64,000 bases of DNA, taken from an uncultured Chlorobiaceae bacterium (GTDB taxonomy: Bacteria; Bacteroidota; Chlorobiia; Chlorobiales; Chlorobiaceae). Under the pieces are notes generated by a model, which had not been told where the DNA came from, did no database searches, and worked only from the letters and a program-made list of their open reading frames with translations. The position numbers and the translations under genes were made by a program. Shown here in pieces: positions 18,852 to 27,995 of the stretch. Every line of letters begins with the position of its first letter. Within the stretch, counting starts at the first letter, position 1. The DNA lies in contig CAIRXW010000021.1 of assembly GCA_903882665.1 (NCBI GenBank), positions 30,349 through 94,348 of the forward strand, written 5' to 3'.

Positions 18852-19088
18852 ATGGATGAACAAAAATCTCAGGATGAGCAGAAGGTTGTGGTTACGTGTC
18901 AGGTTACCGATATCCGTATGCCCTTCTGGTCGATGGTTGTGTTTATGGTGAAGTGGGTTTTTGCCAGTATTCCTGCCATGATAATTTTCTCTTTGGTGGC
19001 AGGAGGTATCATGGCCGTTTTGAGTATCGTGTTTGGTACCATGTGGGGATTTCATGGCATGTTTCGCGAGATCAGATTGCCATTCTGA
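18852..19088 (+). CDS. Small conserved-looking membrane protein
   Basis: A 78-aa protein started at ATG 18852, which follows a purine-rich GGGGTGGGG stretch; an upstream in-frame TTG (18819) is less likely. An acidic/polar N-terminus is followed by VTDIRMPFWSMVVFMVKW and two hydrophobic helices, ending in FREIRLPF. The aromatic-rich DIRMPFWSMV stretch looks conserved and may sit at the membrane surface. I do not recognise a named family. The aminotransferase gene follows after 42 nt. Confidence 0.6.
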   Translation: MDEQKSQDEQKVVVTCQVTDIRMPFWSMVVFMVKWVFASIPAMIIFSLVAGGIMAVLSIVFGTMWGFHGMFREIRLPF

Positions 19089-19130
19089 ACCAGGTATATT
19101 TCTTCCGTTTCGGTAAAAAAAATTGAACTC

Positions 19131-20288
19131 ATGGGGTTGACACTAAGTGATCGGCATGCTTGTGTGCTGCAGTCGGAAATTCGTAACATGTCGATTGAGT
19201 GCCGTCGGGTTGGTGGAATCAATCTTGCCCAGGGAGTCTGTGATACTCCTGTGCCAGAATCCGTTCTTCAGGGTGCGGTGGAGGCTATCGGGCAGGGCAT
19301 AAACAGCTACACTCATTATGCCGGTCTGCCTCAGTTGCGCGAGGCTCTTGCTCTCAAGCAGAAGAGGTTTTCTTCTGTTACGTTTGACCCGGATTGTGAG
19401 ATCATTGTCAGTGCCGGAGCAACGGGTGCATTGTATTGCGCGTTTCAGGCTTTGCTCAATCCGGGAGATGAGGTGATTGTGTTTGAGCCTTTTTACGGCT
19501 ACCATATCAGTACATTGCAGGCCGCAGAGGCTTTACCGGTCTATCTTCCGCTGAATCCACCGGAGTGGTCGTTCACCGCTCATGATCTTGAACTTGTTGT
19601 TTCTTCCCGTACCCGAGGCATTATCGTCAATACCCCGGCAAATCCTTCAGGCAAGGTTTTCTCGTCTGATGAACTTGAGATCATCGCCGGTTTTGCGGAA
19701 CGCTACGACCTGTTTGTTTTTACTGATGAGATTTACGAGCATTTTGTTTATGGCGATAATGCCCATCGCACTTTTGCCTCTTTGCCTGGGATGAGGGAGC
19801 GTACCATTACCGTTTCAGGTTCTTCAAAAACCTTCAGTGTTACGGGCTGGAGGATCGGTTACCTCTTTTGTGATGCCCGGTGGGCCCAGGCAATCGGATA
19901 TTTCAATGATCTTGTCTATGTGTGCGCTCCAGCCCCTCTACAGGCCGGTGTCGCCAGGGGAGTGCGGGAGCTTGGTGACGATTACTACCACAATCTCTCC
20001 CTTGCACATCAGGCAAAGCGTGACCGCTTTTGTGAGGCTCTCTCTCATGCTGGAATGCATCCCTATATTCCTGACGGAGCCTATTATGTGCTTGCCGATG
20101 TTTCCCGTATTCCTGGTAGTACAGGCAAGGAACGGGCACTGCACATTCTGCTGAAAACAGGTGTGGCCAGCGTTCCGGGCGGTGCTTTTTATCATGACAA
20201 AAAGGGAGAGAAGATGGTTCGTTTTTGCTTTGCCAAGGAGGATGCCGTGCTTGACGAAGCCATTCGACGCCTTCAGCTTCTTGCCTGA
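19131..20288 (+). CDS. PLP-dependent aminotransferase, class I/II
   Basis: A 385-aa fold-type I aminotransferase. The PLP lysine is in SGSSKTFSVTGWRIGY (about residue 231), preceded by the typical NTPANPSGKVFS and FTDEIYEHFVY elements. The N-terminal INLAQGVCDTPVP substrate loop and C-terminal GAFY..KGEKMVRFCFA arginine region match the aspartate/kynurenine/methionine-type subgroup. The exact amino donor is not decided by the sequence. The preceding small gene may be co-transcribed. Confidence 0.88.
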   Translation: MGLTLSDRHACVLQSEIRNMSIECRRVGGINLAQGVCDTPVPESVLQGAVEAIGQGINSYTHYAGLPQLREALALKQKRFSSVTFDPDCEIIVSAGATGALYCAFQALLNPGDEVIVFEPFYGYHISTLQAAEALPVYLPLNPPEWSFTAHDLELVVSSRTRGIIVNTPANPSGKVFSSDELEIIAGFAERYDLFVFTDEIYEHFVYGDNAHRTFASLPGMRERTITVSGSSKTFSVTGWRIGYLFCDARWAQAIGYFNDLVYVCAPAPLQAGVARGVRELGDDYYHNLSLAHQAKRDRFCEALSHAGMHPYIPDGAYYVLADVSRIPGSTGKERALHILLKTGVASVPGGAFYHDKKGEKMVRFCFAKEDAVLDEAIRRLQLLA

Positions 20289-20316
20289 ATTTTTAACATA
20301 AATCAGAGGAATACGT

Positions 20317-21138
20317 ATGAGAAATGGGTTGATCAGGATTGCCGGATTTGTTGTACTGTTGTTTTCCCTGGCCGGTTGCCTCGAGATCAGTACGATCGTC
20401 AGCGTTAAACCGGACGGAACAGGGACTGTTTCCGAGCAGATGTTGATGAGCAAGAGCTCTTTCAGCGGGATGGTTCTTGCTGATGGGGATAAAAAAGGGC
20501 AATCTGGTCAGCTTCCCGGTAAAGAAGCATTTGAAAAGAAGTCGCTGGGGATGGGTGAAGGGGTGCATTTTGTTTCGGTTCGTCCGATTGTAAAGAAAAC
20601 GCAGTCAGGATATGAGGCGCTCTACTCATTCAGGGATATCAATCTGTTGCAGGTTAACAGTGGCCCTGATAACGCTGTTTCAGCCGATTCAACTTCCGGT
20701 GAGCAATCCCCGAAAAAGAACAGGCAGTCTGTCCGATTCTCACTGAAAGAGGGTTCTCCATCGAGGCTTGTTATTGTGATGGATCAGGAAAAAAAGGCTT
20801 CATTATCTAACTCTCCTGATGCAGCAAAGCCTCAGCAAAATGCCGAGCAACTGAAAATGGCAATAAGTATCATGAAACAGTTTCTCAAGGGGATGAGAGT
20901 GTTTATGGCCGTAGATGTCAATGGATCGATACTCAGTACCAATGCGACGTATCGAAAAGAAAAGAGAATTACCTTGATGGATGTTGATTTCGACAAGTTG
21001 TTGGCCAAACCGAAACAGTTTGCATCATTTGCAGCTCTTGGCTCTGACCCTTCTTCAGAAGAGATGCAGAAAATCCTGAAAAAAATTCCAGGAATCAAGC
21101 TGGAAACACAAAAGGAGGTTAATGTGAGTTTTAAGTAA
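20317..21138 (+). CDS. Predicted lipoprotein of unknown function
   Basis: A 273-aa protein with a lipoprotein signal peptide: hydrophobic stretch IAGFVVLLFSLAGC, with the lipobox cysteine at residue 21. After cleavage it starts CLEISTIVSVKPDGTGTVSEQ, which resembles the beginning of LppM-like or DUF-type lipoproteins with a beta-sandwich. The middle (residues 125-185) is polar, with KK/QN-rich stretches, and the C-terminus ends with a strand-like VNVSFK. A good AGAGGA ribosome site precedes it. Probably periplasmic or anchored to the outer membrane. No pathway is evident from neighbours. Confidence 0.65.
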   Translation: MRNGLIRIAGFVVLLFSLAGCLEISTIVSVKPDGTGTVSEQMLMSKSSFSGMVLADGDKKGQSGQLPGKEAFEKKSLGMGEGVHFVSVRPIVKKTQSGYEALYSFRDINLLQVNSGPDNAVSADSTSGEQSPKKNRQSVRFSLKEGSPSRLVIVMDQEKKASLSNSPDAAKPQQNAEQLKMAISIMKQFLKGMRVFMAVDVNGSILSTNATYRKEKRITLMDVDFDKLLAKPKQFASFAALGSDPSSEEMQKILKKIPGIKLETQKEVNVSFK

Positions 21139-21167
21139 AGAGGCAAGGGGGGATGTATTGCATTAAT

Positions 21168-21583
21168 AAAACTGAAACCGAAAGCTATAAGCCGAATTCT
21201 GTGGATTACCCGGGAACCCCGGGTAAAGCTGCAGCCATTTATCTGATGCGGCTTACCCGAGAACTCTCCTTTCGGAATTGAACGGGCCGCTCTTTATCCC
21301 CCGAGGGGAAAAGTCCTCTTATTTAGCCTTGCTTCGGGGAGGTTTGCCAAGCACATTCCATTACTGCAATGTCTGGTGGTCTCTTACACCCCCGTTTCAC
21401 CCTTACTCCGGACGTCCGGAGCGGTCTGTTTTCTGTTGCACTCTCTGTGACAAGCGGCTTGCGCCGTCATCCCCGGGCTTGAGTTTTGTGACTCTCGACC
21501 GGCACCCTGCCCTGTGAAGTTCGGACTTTCCTCCATGCAGCCTTGCGGTTGCACGGCGACTGCACACTTGCGGTTTCAGTTTT
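21168..21583 (-). ncRNA. rnpB: RNase P RNA, bacterial type A
   Basis: Catalytic RNA of the tRNA 5'-processing enzyme. Read on the minus strand, the conserved 5' core GGAGGAAAGTCCGAACTTC lies at about 21517-21535 and is followed by CACAGGGCAGGGTGCC. The 3' end carries the conserved ACAGAATTCGGCTTATAGC. The two ends form a P1 helix of at least 12 bp (AAACTGAAACCG at 21572-21583 with its complement at 21169-21180), which sets the gene limits at about 415 nt. Several apparent ORFs over this region are spurious. Confidence 0.93.
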
Positions 21584-21636
21584 ACAAAGAACGATAATGA
21601 ATAGAGCGCTCATATTATTGAACGTGCATCTTCTGT

Positions 21637-22437
21637 TTAATCCTGGGCCTCTTCAAAGAGTCTTTCGTGCACAACGATGCGTCCGCATGACTCACAAAGA
21701 TAAAATCCACCCTGTACAATCAGTGTGTGACGATTGGTCGGGACCCTCGTGTTGCAGCCGGAACAGGCGTTGCGGTTCAGCTTTACAACAGCATTGTTCA
21801 AGGTACCGCTTCTAAGGTGGTCGTACTTGTCGAGCAGTCTTTTTGCTTCAGTTGCAATGAGTAAGCGCTGTGCCTTCACCTTTTTTTTCAGCGAACTGAC
21901 ATCTTCGGCTGTTTCAATAACAATGCTGTCGAGCTCCTCTTTTTTCTGCGCAATCTGCTTATTCAGATCCTCAAGCTGCTGATGCAGGACATCGTCAGGC
22001 ATCATCTCTTCAGTAATTTCATCATAGCGATTCTCCGCAATGAGCAGGCGCCCTTTTTTCTGGATCTCCTGTGATCGCTGTATTGAGTGGACAATATCCT
22101 GAAGCTGGATTTCGGCCTGCGCTATCTCTTTTTCTTCGTATTCTATCTGCTTTGAGAGCGCGTCATACTCCTTGTTGTTGCGGGCAAGTGTCTGCTTCTC
22201 CTTGAAGTTCAGGATCTTGTTTTTGCACTCATTGATCGTTTCGTGCAAATGTGAGCGCGACTTCAGGTGATCATCAGCTATCTTTTTTCGTGATTCGAGC
22301 TGGCGATTGGTAAATACCAGATCTTCATCAAGGGCATCAATTTCCTCTGGCAGCCCTTTTTGAAGGCTGACGATGCTTTCTATCTGATTGTCAAGGTGCT
22401 GAAGCCTGACAAGCAGGTTTATTTTTGTATGATCCAC
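21637..22437 (-). CDS. Coiled-coil protein with C-terminal C4 zinc ribbon
   Basis: A 266-aa protein translated from a GTG with a good AGGAG site. Residues 1-200 form long heptad-rich coiled coils. Residues 228-256 hold a CSGC...CESC zinc ribbon with the family sequence NACSGCNTRVP. This is the widespread C4-type zinc-ribbon (HP0958/CT398-like) family, proposed to act in RNA or secretion-apparatus assembly; the role in this lineage is unknown. It lies upstream of rnpB on the same strand, so read-through into rnpB is possible. Confidence 0.8.
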   Translation of the reverse strand: MDHTKINLLVRLQHLDNQIESIVSLQKGLPEEIDALDEDLVFTNRQLESRKKIADDHLKSRSHLHETINECKNKILNFKEKQTLARNNKEYDALSKQIEYEEKEIAQAEIQLQDIVHSIQRSQEIQKKGRLLIAENRYDEITEEMMPDDVLHQQLEDLNKQIAQKKEELDSIVIETAEDVSSLKKKVKAQRLLIATEAKRLLDKYDHLRSGTLNNAVVKLNRNACSGCNTRVPTNRHTLIVQGGFYLCESCGRIVVHERLFEEAQD

Positions 22438-22469
22438 TACTCCTGATATTTTGGATTATTAAAAGCAAT

Positions 22470-22500
22470 AAAAAAAGCACCCTCTCAAGAAAAGGTGCAT
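22470..22500 (-). terminator. Rho-independent terminator after tRNA-Leu
   Basis: On the minus strand GCACCTTTT-CTTG-AGAGGGTGC forms a 9-bp stem with two G-U pairs, followed by seven T. It ends the rpmG-tRNA-Leu transcript just before the zinc-ribbon gene starts. Confidence 0.7.
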
Positions 22501-22597
22501 ACCTGTGCGTTGTATGTGAAAAACCTGGCCTGAGATGATTCGACTGATGATATGTTGTTGAGCGTATTCACGTCTATATCGCCTGTGAAGATTGTTT

Positions 22598-22681
22598 GTG
22601 CCCGAAAGGAGACTCGAACTCCTACACCTTGCGGCGCGCGTCCCTGAAACGCGTGCGTCTACCAATTCCGCCATTCGGGCA
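22598..22681 (-). tRNA. tRNA-Leu (anticodon CAG)
   Basis: An 84-nt gene with acceptor stem TGCCCGA/TCGGGCA, discriminator A, D-arm GGCGGAATTGGTAGACGC, anticodon stem CGCGT/ACGCG around the loop TTCAGGG (anticodon CAG), a long class II variable arm CGCCGCAAGGTGT, and T-arm AGGAG-TTCGAGT-CTCCT. The long variable arm and the A discriminator fit leucine. CCA is not encoded. It lies 33 nt after rpmG on the same strand and shares its terminator. Confidence 0.95.
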
Positions 22682-22714
22682 TTCCGCCATGCTCAGACCA
22701 GTATAAAAAAAATC

Positions 22715-22897
22715 TTACTTGATCTCCTTGTGCAGGGTATGACGCTGCATGTTGGGATTGTACTTCTTCAAGATAAGACGTTCTGTGGTATTTTTCTTGT
22801 TTTTTGTGGTGGTATATCTGGAAACTGTTTTCCCCTCTTTTTTTGCCTCAGTGCATTCAAGGGTGATAACGATTCTGTTTTCTTTTCCTTTTGCCAT
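22715..22897 (-). CDS. rpmG: 50S ribosomal protein L33
   Basis: A 60-aa basic protein with the L33 signature: [16 protein letters not shown], then [21 protein letters not shown]. It lacks the two CXXC zinc pairs of the C+ form, so it is the zinc-independent type. It is read with tRNA-Leu(CAG) downstream and ends that short translation-related transcript at the 22470-22500 terminator. Length and composition are normal. Confidence 0.95.
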   Translation of the reverse strand: MAKGKENRIVITLECTEAKKEGKTVSRYTTTKNKKNTTERLILKKYNPNMQRHTLHKEIK

Positions 22898-23047
22898 GGT
22901 AACTTCAATCAGGTATGTAATTGTAAATAGAACCCAATATAAGGCCTGAAAGGTGATTTTGCAAGTTATGGGTTTTTTCTTTCTGTGATAACGGTAGAAA
23001 AGCTATTTTTAAGCTCTTTATAACCCTTTTAACAGGTAACCGCAACC

Positions 23048-24301
23048 GTGCTTGACAGTAACTTTTTTCACTATAACGCTGCAACGCTCCATTGCGATGA
23101 AGTCAGCCTTGAGGGGCTTGCGGCCATTTTTGGAACTCCTCTGTTTGTGACTTCCCGGAGAAGTCTCACCGAAAGTTATCAGACTTTTGAGCACGCATTC
23201 AAAGAGCTGCCCCATTTTACCTGCTATTCAGTCAAGGCCAATTTTAATCTCACGGTTATCCGTACACTTGCTGAACTTGGCTGTGGCTGTGATGTTAATT
23301 CCGGCGGAGAACTCTATCGTGCTTTGCAGGCGGGTGTTGCAGCAGAAAAAATCATTTTTGCCGGTGTCGGCAAGAGGTCTGACGAGATTGTCTATGCCCT
23401 TCAGAGCGGGGTACTCATGCTGAAAGCTGAATCAATGTCGGAACTTCGTGCTATCGACCGGATTGCCGGAGAGCTTGGCAAAACAGCCCCGGTTGCTTTA
23501 AGGATTAATCCGAATGTGACGGCTGAAACTCATCCCTATATTACCACTGGCGACAGCAAGGAGAAGTTTGGTATTGATGAGCTGGAGCTTCCCCGGGTAT
23601 TTTCCCTTTTCTCTCAGTTGCCGAATCTCAAGCTTGTCGGGCTCGACATGCATATCGGATCACAGATTTTTGATCCCCAATATTATGTGGCTGCCACCCT
23701 GAAGCTGCTCGCTCTTTTCAAGGAATCGAAAGAGCTTGGCTTTGCTCTCGAATTTCTTGATATCGGTGGTGGTTTTCCGGTAACCTACGATCCACTGAAA
23801 CCGGCGACTCCGATCGAACAGTTTGCTGAAAAGCTTGTTCCGATGCTCCAGCCGCTTGGCGTGAAGGTGATTTTTGAACCTGGACGCTATCTGGTTGCCA
23901 ATGCATCGGTATTGCTGACCAGAATTCTCTATAAAAAGAGTAATCATACTGGCAAACAGTTTTTTGTGGTCGATGCAGGGATGACGGAACTGATTCGTCC
24001 GGCGCTTTACCAGTCGCACCATGAGGTTCAGCCGGTGACTTTTCATGAGGAAACTATTGTTGCCGATGTTGTTGGTCCGATTTGCGAGTCGAGTGATTTT
24101 TTTGCACGCCAGCGCTCAATTGGTGCGGCAGAAGAGGGAGAACTGCTCGCGGTGATGTCATCGGGAGCTTACGGCGCCGTCATGGGCAGCAATTACAACG
24201 GCAGGCTCCGCCCGGCGGAGGTCATGGTGAACGGAAGCGAGGTCAAACTTGTCCGTAAACGAGAAACCCTTGAACAGCTCGTACAGAATGAGCTGTTCTG
24301 A
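23048..24301 (+). CDS. lysA: Diaminopimelate decarboxylase
   Basis: Catalyses the last step of lysine biosynthesis, meso-diaminopimelate to L-lysine plus CO2. It is a 417-aa fold-type III PLP enzyme with the PLP lysine in CYSVKANFNL (about residue 61), the glycine loop DIGGGFPV (about 239), and the substrate cysteine in GPICESSDFFA (about 346). Translation starts at GTG 23048 after an AGGTAA-like site. It is divergent from rpmG and convergent with metF, so it is a single-gene unit. Confidence 0.95.
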   Translation: MLDSNFFHYNAATLHCDEVSLEGLAAIFGTPLFVTSRRSLTESYQTFEHAFKELPHFTCYSVKANFNLTVIRTLAELGCGCDVNSGGELYRALQAGVAAEKIIFAGVGKRSDEIVYALQSGVLMLKAESMSELRAIDRIAGELGKTAPVALRINPNVTAETHPYITTGDSKEKFGIDELELPRVFSLFSQLPNLKLVGLDMHIGSQIFDPQYYVAATLKLLALFKESKELGFALEFLDIGGGFPVTYDPLKPATPIEQFAEKLVPMLQPLGVKVIFEPGRYLVANASVLLTRILYKKSNHTGKQFFVVDAGMTELIRPALYQSHHEVQPVTFHEETIVADVVGPICESSDFFARQRSIGAAEEGELLAVMSSGAYGAVMGSNYNGRLRPAEVMVNGSEVKLVRKRETLEQLVQNELF

Positions 24302-24327
24302 GAAGGGGCGACCCTGTTGTAAAGGGT

Positions 24328-25197
24328 TTACTGGTGGATATTTTTGAAGATTTTAAGGGTCGCATCGGCCATGTTCAGGGTGTAGAAGTGGATGCCCTTG
24401 CTATGATGGTCGATGAGATCCTGAACCTGCGCAGTAGCCCATTCGATACCGATTGAGGCTACTTCGCTGTCGTTTTTAGCGTTGAGAATTTTTTTCTGGA
24501 GAGTAGCGGGAATTCTTGCGCCAAGTGCCAGTTCCGACATTCTGATCATCCCTTTGCGTGTGGTGATGGGCATAATCCCCGGAATGATGGGCACGGTAAT
24601 GCCGCCAAGGGCGCAGCGTTCAACAAAGTCGAAGTAGTCGCGGTTGTCGAAAAAGAGCTGTGTAACAATATAGTCGGCTCCGGCATCGACCTTTTCTTTC
24701 AGATATTCAATCTCTTTCATCCGGTTTGGTGTTTCAGGGTGTCCTTCAGGAAAGCCTGCAACGCCGATACCGAAATCAGGGTACTCTTTTTTTATGAAGC
24801 TAACCAGATCTATGGCATAGGGGAAATCCTTTGTTGCATCGGCCATTGATGCAATCCCGGCTGGTTTGTCGCCTCTCAGGGCAAGCACATTGTTGATGCC
24901 GTGCTCCCGGTAGTTCTGCAGAATGGCTCCGGTTTCCTCTTTGTCGGAGCAGATGCAGGTGAGGTGCGATACGACAGTCAGGCCGGTTTCTTTCTGTATT
25001 TTTGTTACCAGACTATGGGTTTTTGAACGGGTCGATCCACCGGCTCCATAAGTAACACTGACGTAGGAGGGGTTGAGCGGAGAGAGTGCTGCAATGGTTT
25101 CAAACAGTGTTTCCCACTCTTCATCTTTCTTTGGGGGGAAAAACTCAAAACTGAAGACAGGTTTGGCGGCAGAGTTCAGTATTTCTTTGACAAGCAT
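24328..25197 (-). CDS. metF: 5,10-methylenetetrahydrofolate reductase
   Basis: Reduces methylene-THF to methyl-THF with FAD, supplying methyl groups for methionine. The 289-aa barrel shows the family start FSFEFFPPKKDEEWETLF, FAD-site segments such as SVTYGAGGSTRSKTH, GDKP and GVAGFPEGHP, and the later QLFFDNRDYFDF. It is the short bacterial form without a regulatory domain. It shares a 57-nt divergent promoter region with comEC. Confidence 0.95.
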   Translation of the reverse strand: MLVKEILNSAAKPVFSFEFFPPKKDEEWETLFETIAALSPLNPSYVSVTYGAGGSTRSKTHSLVTKIQKETGLTVVSHLTCICSDKEETGAILQNYREHGINNVLALRGDKPAGIASMADATKDFPYAIDLVSFIKKEYPDFGIGVAGFPEGHPETPNRMKEIEYLKEKVDAGADYIVTQLFFDNRDYFDFVERCALGGITVPIIPGIMPITTRKGMIRMSELALGARIPATLQKKILNAKNDSEVASIGIEWATAQVQDLIDHHSKGIHFYTLNMADATLKIFKNIHQ

Positions 25198-25254
25198 GTC
25201 AGCAAGTGAGGTTTAAAGGCTTGAATAAAAAGAAGAATATACAAAAACAATGAT

Positions 25255-27504
25255 TTGCCTAACGTAGAAAAAATAAAGGAGCTGCGGCACTCCGCGCACT
25301 TTTCCCTGGCGCCATACCCGGCGGTACGGTTGCTCTGTATTGTTATTTTGGGGATTCTTGCAGGGGTAAACCTATCCCTTCCGGTTGAGGGGTGGCTGCA
25401 TCTTTGTGCGCTTGCCCTTGTTGCCCTTCTGGCAGGCATGGTGTATGAAAAGCTGCGCAGTAAAGCTCCGTTCCCGCTCTTTTTCACTTCCATCAGCTAT
25501 CTGCTTTTTGTCTTCTTCTGCTTTGCTGCCTACAGCGATTACCAGCTCAATTATGTGCCACGCGACGGGCTTGTGCGGTTCAGCGGAAAAAACGTGCTGC
25601 TTTACGGGCGGATTGCTGATCGGCCAAATTTTTCCAAAACCGGAGTTGGCTGGATTATGGAGGTTGAGGAGGTCTTTGAAAACGGCCGTACGTTCAAACT
25701 CCATGACCGGGCAAAGATTTTCATGCGCAGTGCAGGGAAGCCGGACGTAAAGATCAGGTATGGAGATATGGTTCGGGTAAAGGGGAAGCTCGACCTTATT
25801 CCTGAAGCAGCAAACCGGGGCGAATTCGACCCACGCAGAGCTGCCCGCATGAAGCAGCTTTCGGTGCAACTCTTTTGTGCGGGCCCCTGGCAGGTGCAGC
25901 ATGAAGGGGAGCCGAGGCTCAATGGTTTTGAACGCTTTATTGTGCAGCCGGTCTACGACTATATTGCCAAGAGTATTGAAGAACTCATGCCGCCGGGGGA
26001 GGAGCGCAAGCTCTCTGCCGGGGTGCTGACAGGTGAAAGGGAGAGCATGTCGGAGGAGGTATTTGAAGCATTCAAGCTTACAGGGACGGCGCATATTCTT
26101 GCTGTTTCGGGGCTCAATGTCGGTCTGCTTGCCCTTGTCATTCAAATCTTCCTGCAGCGGTTGAAGGTAACCACTGCAGGGCGTTGGCTCTCTTTCGTGC
26201 TTTTCTGCTTCATTTTGCTTGTCTATTGTTATGTGACCGGCAACTCTCCGTCGGTCAAGCGTGCTGCCTTCATGTCTCTGGTCTTTATTGGCGGAGAGAC
26301 GCTTGGTCGGAAAAGCTATCCCGTCAACTCACTTGCCTTTGCGGACTTCCTGATTCTCCTGTTCGACCCGTTCGACCTCCTCAATCCGGGATTTTTGATG
26401 ACCAATGGAGCTGTTCTGGGCATCCTTCTGATTTATCCTCGCTTTATCGATTCCCCTTCGTCGCAAAAAGGGGGAGGGCTTTTGCGGAGCGCCGGTCGTT
26501 TTTTGCTCACCGGCGTCATGATCACTATTTCCTCCATTATCGGGGTCTCGCCCGTTATTGCCTACTATTTCGGCACCTTTTCAGTCATCAGCATTCTGGC
26601 CAATATTCCCGTTGTGCTCTTTTCGACCCTCCTGATGTACGCCCTTGTGCCGATGCTGCTGCTTAACCTTGTGTCAGGCTATGCGGCATCTTTTTTTGCC
26701 GCAACCTCTTTTTCCCTGGCAGAGCTTACCCTGCGTTCGGCCCTCTGGTTCAGCCAGGTTCCCTTCGCTTCCATAACACTCAGGCCTGACGGAACGGAAG
26801 TCTGGCTCTACTATGCACTCCTTGCAGCCTTGCTCTTTTTCGGTTATCGGAAAGCGTGGGGCAAGGTTGCTGTTTCGCTTCTGCTTGGTCTCAACCTGCT
26901 CTTCTGGTACTCTTTTGCGCTGCACCCGCGCCCTGTTGCTCCCGACATGGTGACGGTCAATCTTGGCAGAAACCTTGCCACACTCTTCTCATCGGGCAAC
27001 GAAACGGTACAGATCGACGCTGGCAGGGCTTCGCGTGACCAGAAGCGCATTGCGCAGCAGCTCGACGAGTACGGCGTGGCTGCGCCAAAAGCGGTCATAC
27101 AGTTTTATACACCCGATTCCCTCATCGCAAAAGTGCCCGCCCGCCATCATTTGCTGCAAGAGAGCACAAAACTCGTACTGCCCTCCATGGTCATTGTCCG
27201 CCCGGAAGAGAAGGTGCTCAAGCTCTGGAGCAGGGAACGCTCGCTGCTCATCGTGTCGGGTACCAGCCGCCTGAAAGAGGAGGAGCTTTACAAAGCTGAT
27301 ATCGCTTTTCTCTGGGTTTACCGATTTGCCCCGAAACAGCAGCAACAGATAACCTCGTGGCTCAACTACGCCCGCCCGAAGCGATGCATCCTTGTTCCCG
27401 GCTCCTTTCTTCCACGTGTTCATCTCGCTGTGATGCAGCGCTTCGCCGCCGCTCGCCCCGGAGTCGAAGTTCGCTCAAAAACCCGGCAGATTGTGGTGCA
27501 ATGA
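25255..27504 (+). CDS. comEC: ComEC/Rec2-family DNA-uptake channel protein
   Basis: Inner-membrane channel that imports transforming DNA in competent bacteria. The 749-aa protein shows an N-terminal hydrophobic region plus DUF4131-like OB domain (about residues 60-210) and the Competence helix bundle (about 230-520, with GTAHILAVSGLNVGLLALV). A C-terminal domain starts MVTVNLGRNLATLF near 563. That last domain keeps the shape of the metallo-beta-lactamase module but lacks any HXHXDH motif, so it looks catalytically dead. The only plausible start is TTG 25255. Overlapping reading frames here are shadows. Confidence 0.88.
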   Translation: MPNVEKIKELRHSAHFSLAPYPAVRLLCIVILGILAGVNLSLPVEGWLHLCALALVALLAGMVYEKLRSKAPFPLFFTSISYLLFVFFCFAAYSDYQLNYVPRDGLVRFSGKNVLLYGRIADRPNFSKTGVGWIMEVEEVFENGRTFKLHDRAKIFMRSAGKPDVKIRYGDMVRVKGKLDLIPEAANRGEFDPRRAARMKQLSVQLFCAGPWQVQHEGEPRLNGFERFIVQPVYDYIAKSIEELMPPGEERKLSAGVLTGERESMSEEVFEAFKLTGTAHILAVSGLNVGLLALVIQIFLQRLKVTTAGRWLSFVLFCFILLVYCYVTGNSPSVKRAAFMSLVFIGGETLGRKSYPVNSLAFADFLILLFDPFDLLNPGFLMTNGAVLGILLIYPRFIDSPSSQKGGGLLRSAGRFLLTGVMITISSIIGVSPVIAYYFGTFSVISILANIPVVLFSTLLMYALVPMLLLNLVSGYAASFFAATSFSLAELTLRSALWFSQVPFASITLRPDGTEVWLYYALLAALLFFGYRKAWGKVAVSLLLGLNLLFWYSFALHPRPVAPDMVTVNLGRNLATLFSSGNETVQIDAGRASRDQKRIAQQLDEYGVAAPKAVIQFYTPDSLIAKVPARHHLLQESTKLVLPSMVIVRPEEKVLKLWSRERSLLIVSGTSRLKEEELYKADIAFLWVYRFAPKQQQQITSWLNYARPKRCILVPGSFLPRVHLAVMQRFAAARPGVEVRSKTRQIVVQ

Positions 27505-27995
27505 TGGCTTTTATGCCTGAATTTTTGCATAGCTAATCAGGCCGCTAAGCTTCATAATTTCAAATATGTTACTTATCTTTCTACGCTTAGGTACCATTTT
27601 CTGCATTTTATGATATGTGACATGTTTACTTGGTAATGGGGGATAAAGATGTGTCAGTAAGCACCTATCAAAAAGTCATTATGTAACATCGAGTTAAATT
27701 AGACTATTTTCTTAACGGTTTGTTTTTTCTATTTCGGTATCAATTCTTGTGAAACGCTTATAATTACGAATATATGACGATGTTTAATAACGGTCTGCTT
27801 TTTTCCTCTTGCTCTCCTTGTGTTTGGTTTGCACTGATTTGTGCGAAATAAGCTGAAAATTTTTTAAACAATAGATTGAAATGATTTTTATGAAAAATTA
27901 GAATATTCATGTATAAAATAAAGTTTGTTTTTTTTGAGTTATTAAGATTCGTCTAAACCGTGTTATGAAATTATATCAATTAAGGAGAGAGTACG
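27505..27995. other. AT-rich intergenic stretch, no gene
   Basis: About 490 nt of clearly lower GC than the flanking comEC and amylase genes. I see no RNA gene, repeat or credible reading frame. An AAGGAGAG ribosome site at 27982-27989 serves the next gene. The base composition matches that gene, so both probably arrived together. Confidence 0.6.

Noticed and set aside
21278..21815. Several open frames over the rnpB region
   Set aside because: The conserved RNase P core and P1 pairing explain this sequence as an RNA gene; the frames have no family resemblance.
22592..22930. A 112-aa plus-strand frame covering the tRNA and rpmG
   Set aside because: It lies antisense to tRNA-Leu and L33, both of which are certain.
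24302..24327. Bidirectional terminator between lysA and metF
   Set aside because: Only a 5-bp stem (ACCCT/AGGGT) without a T-run is present.
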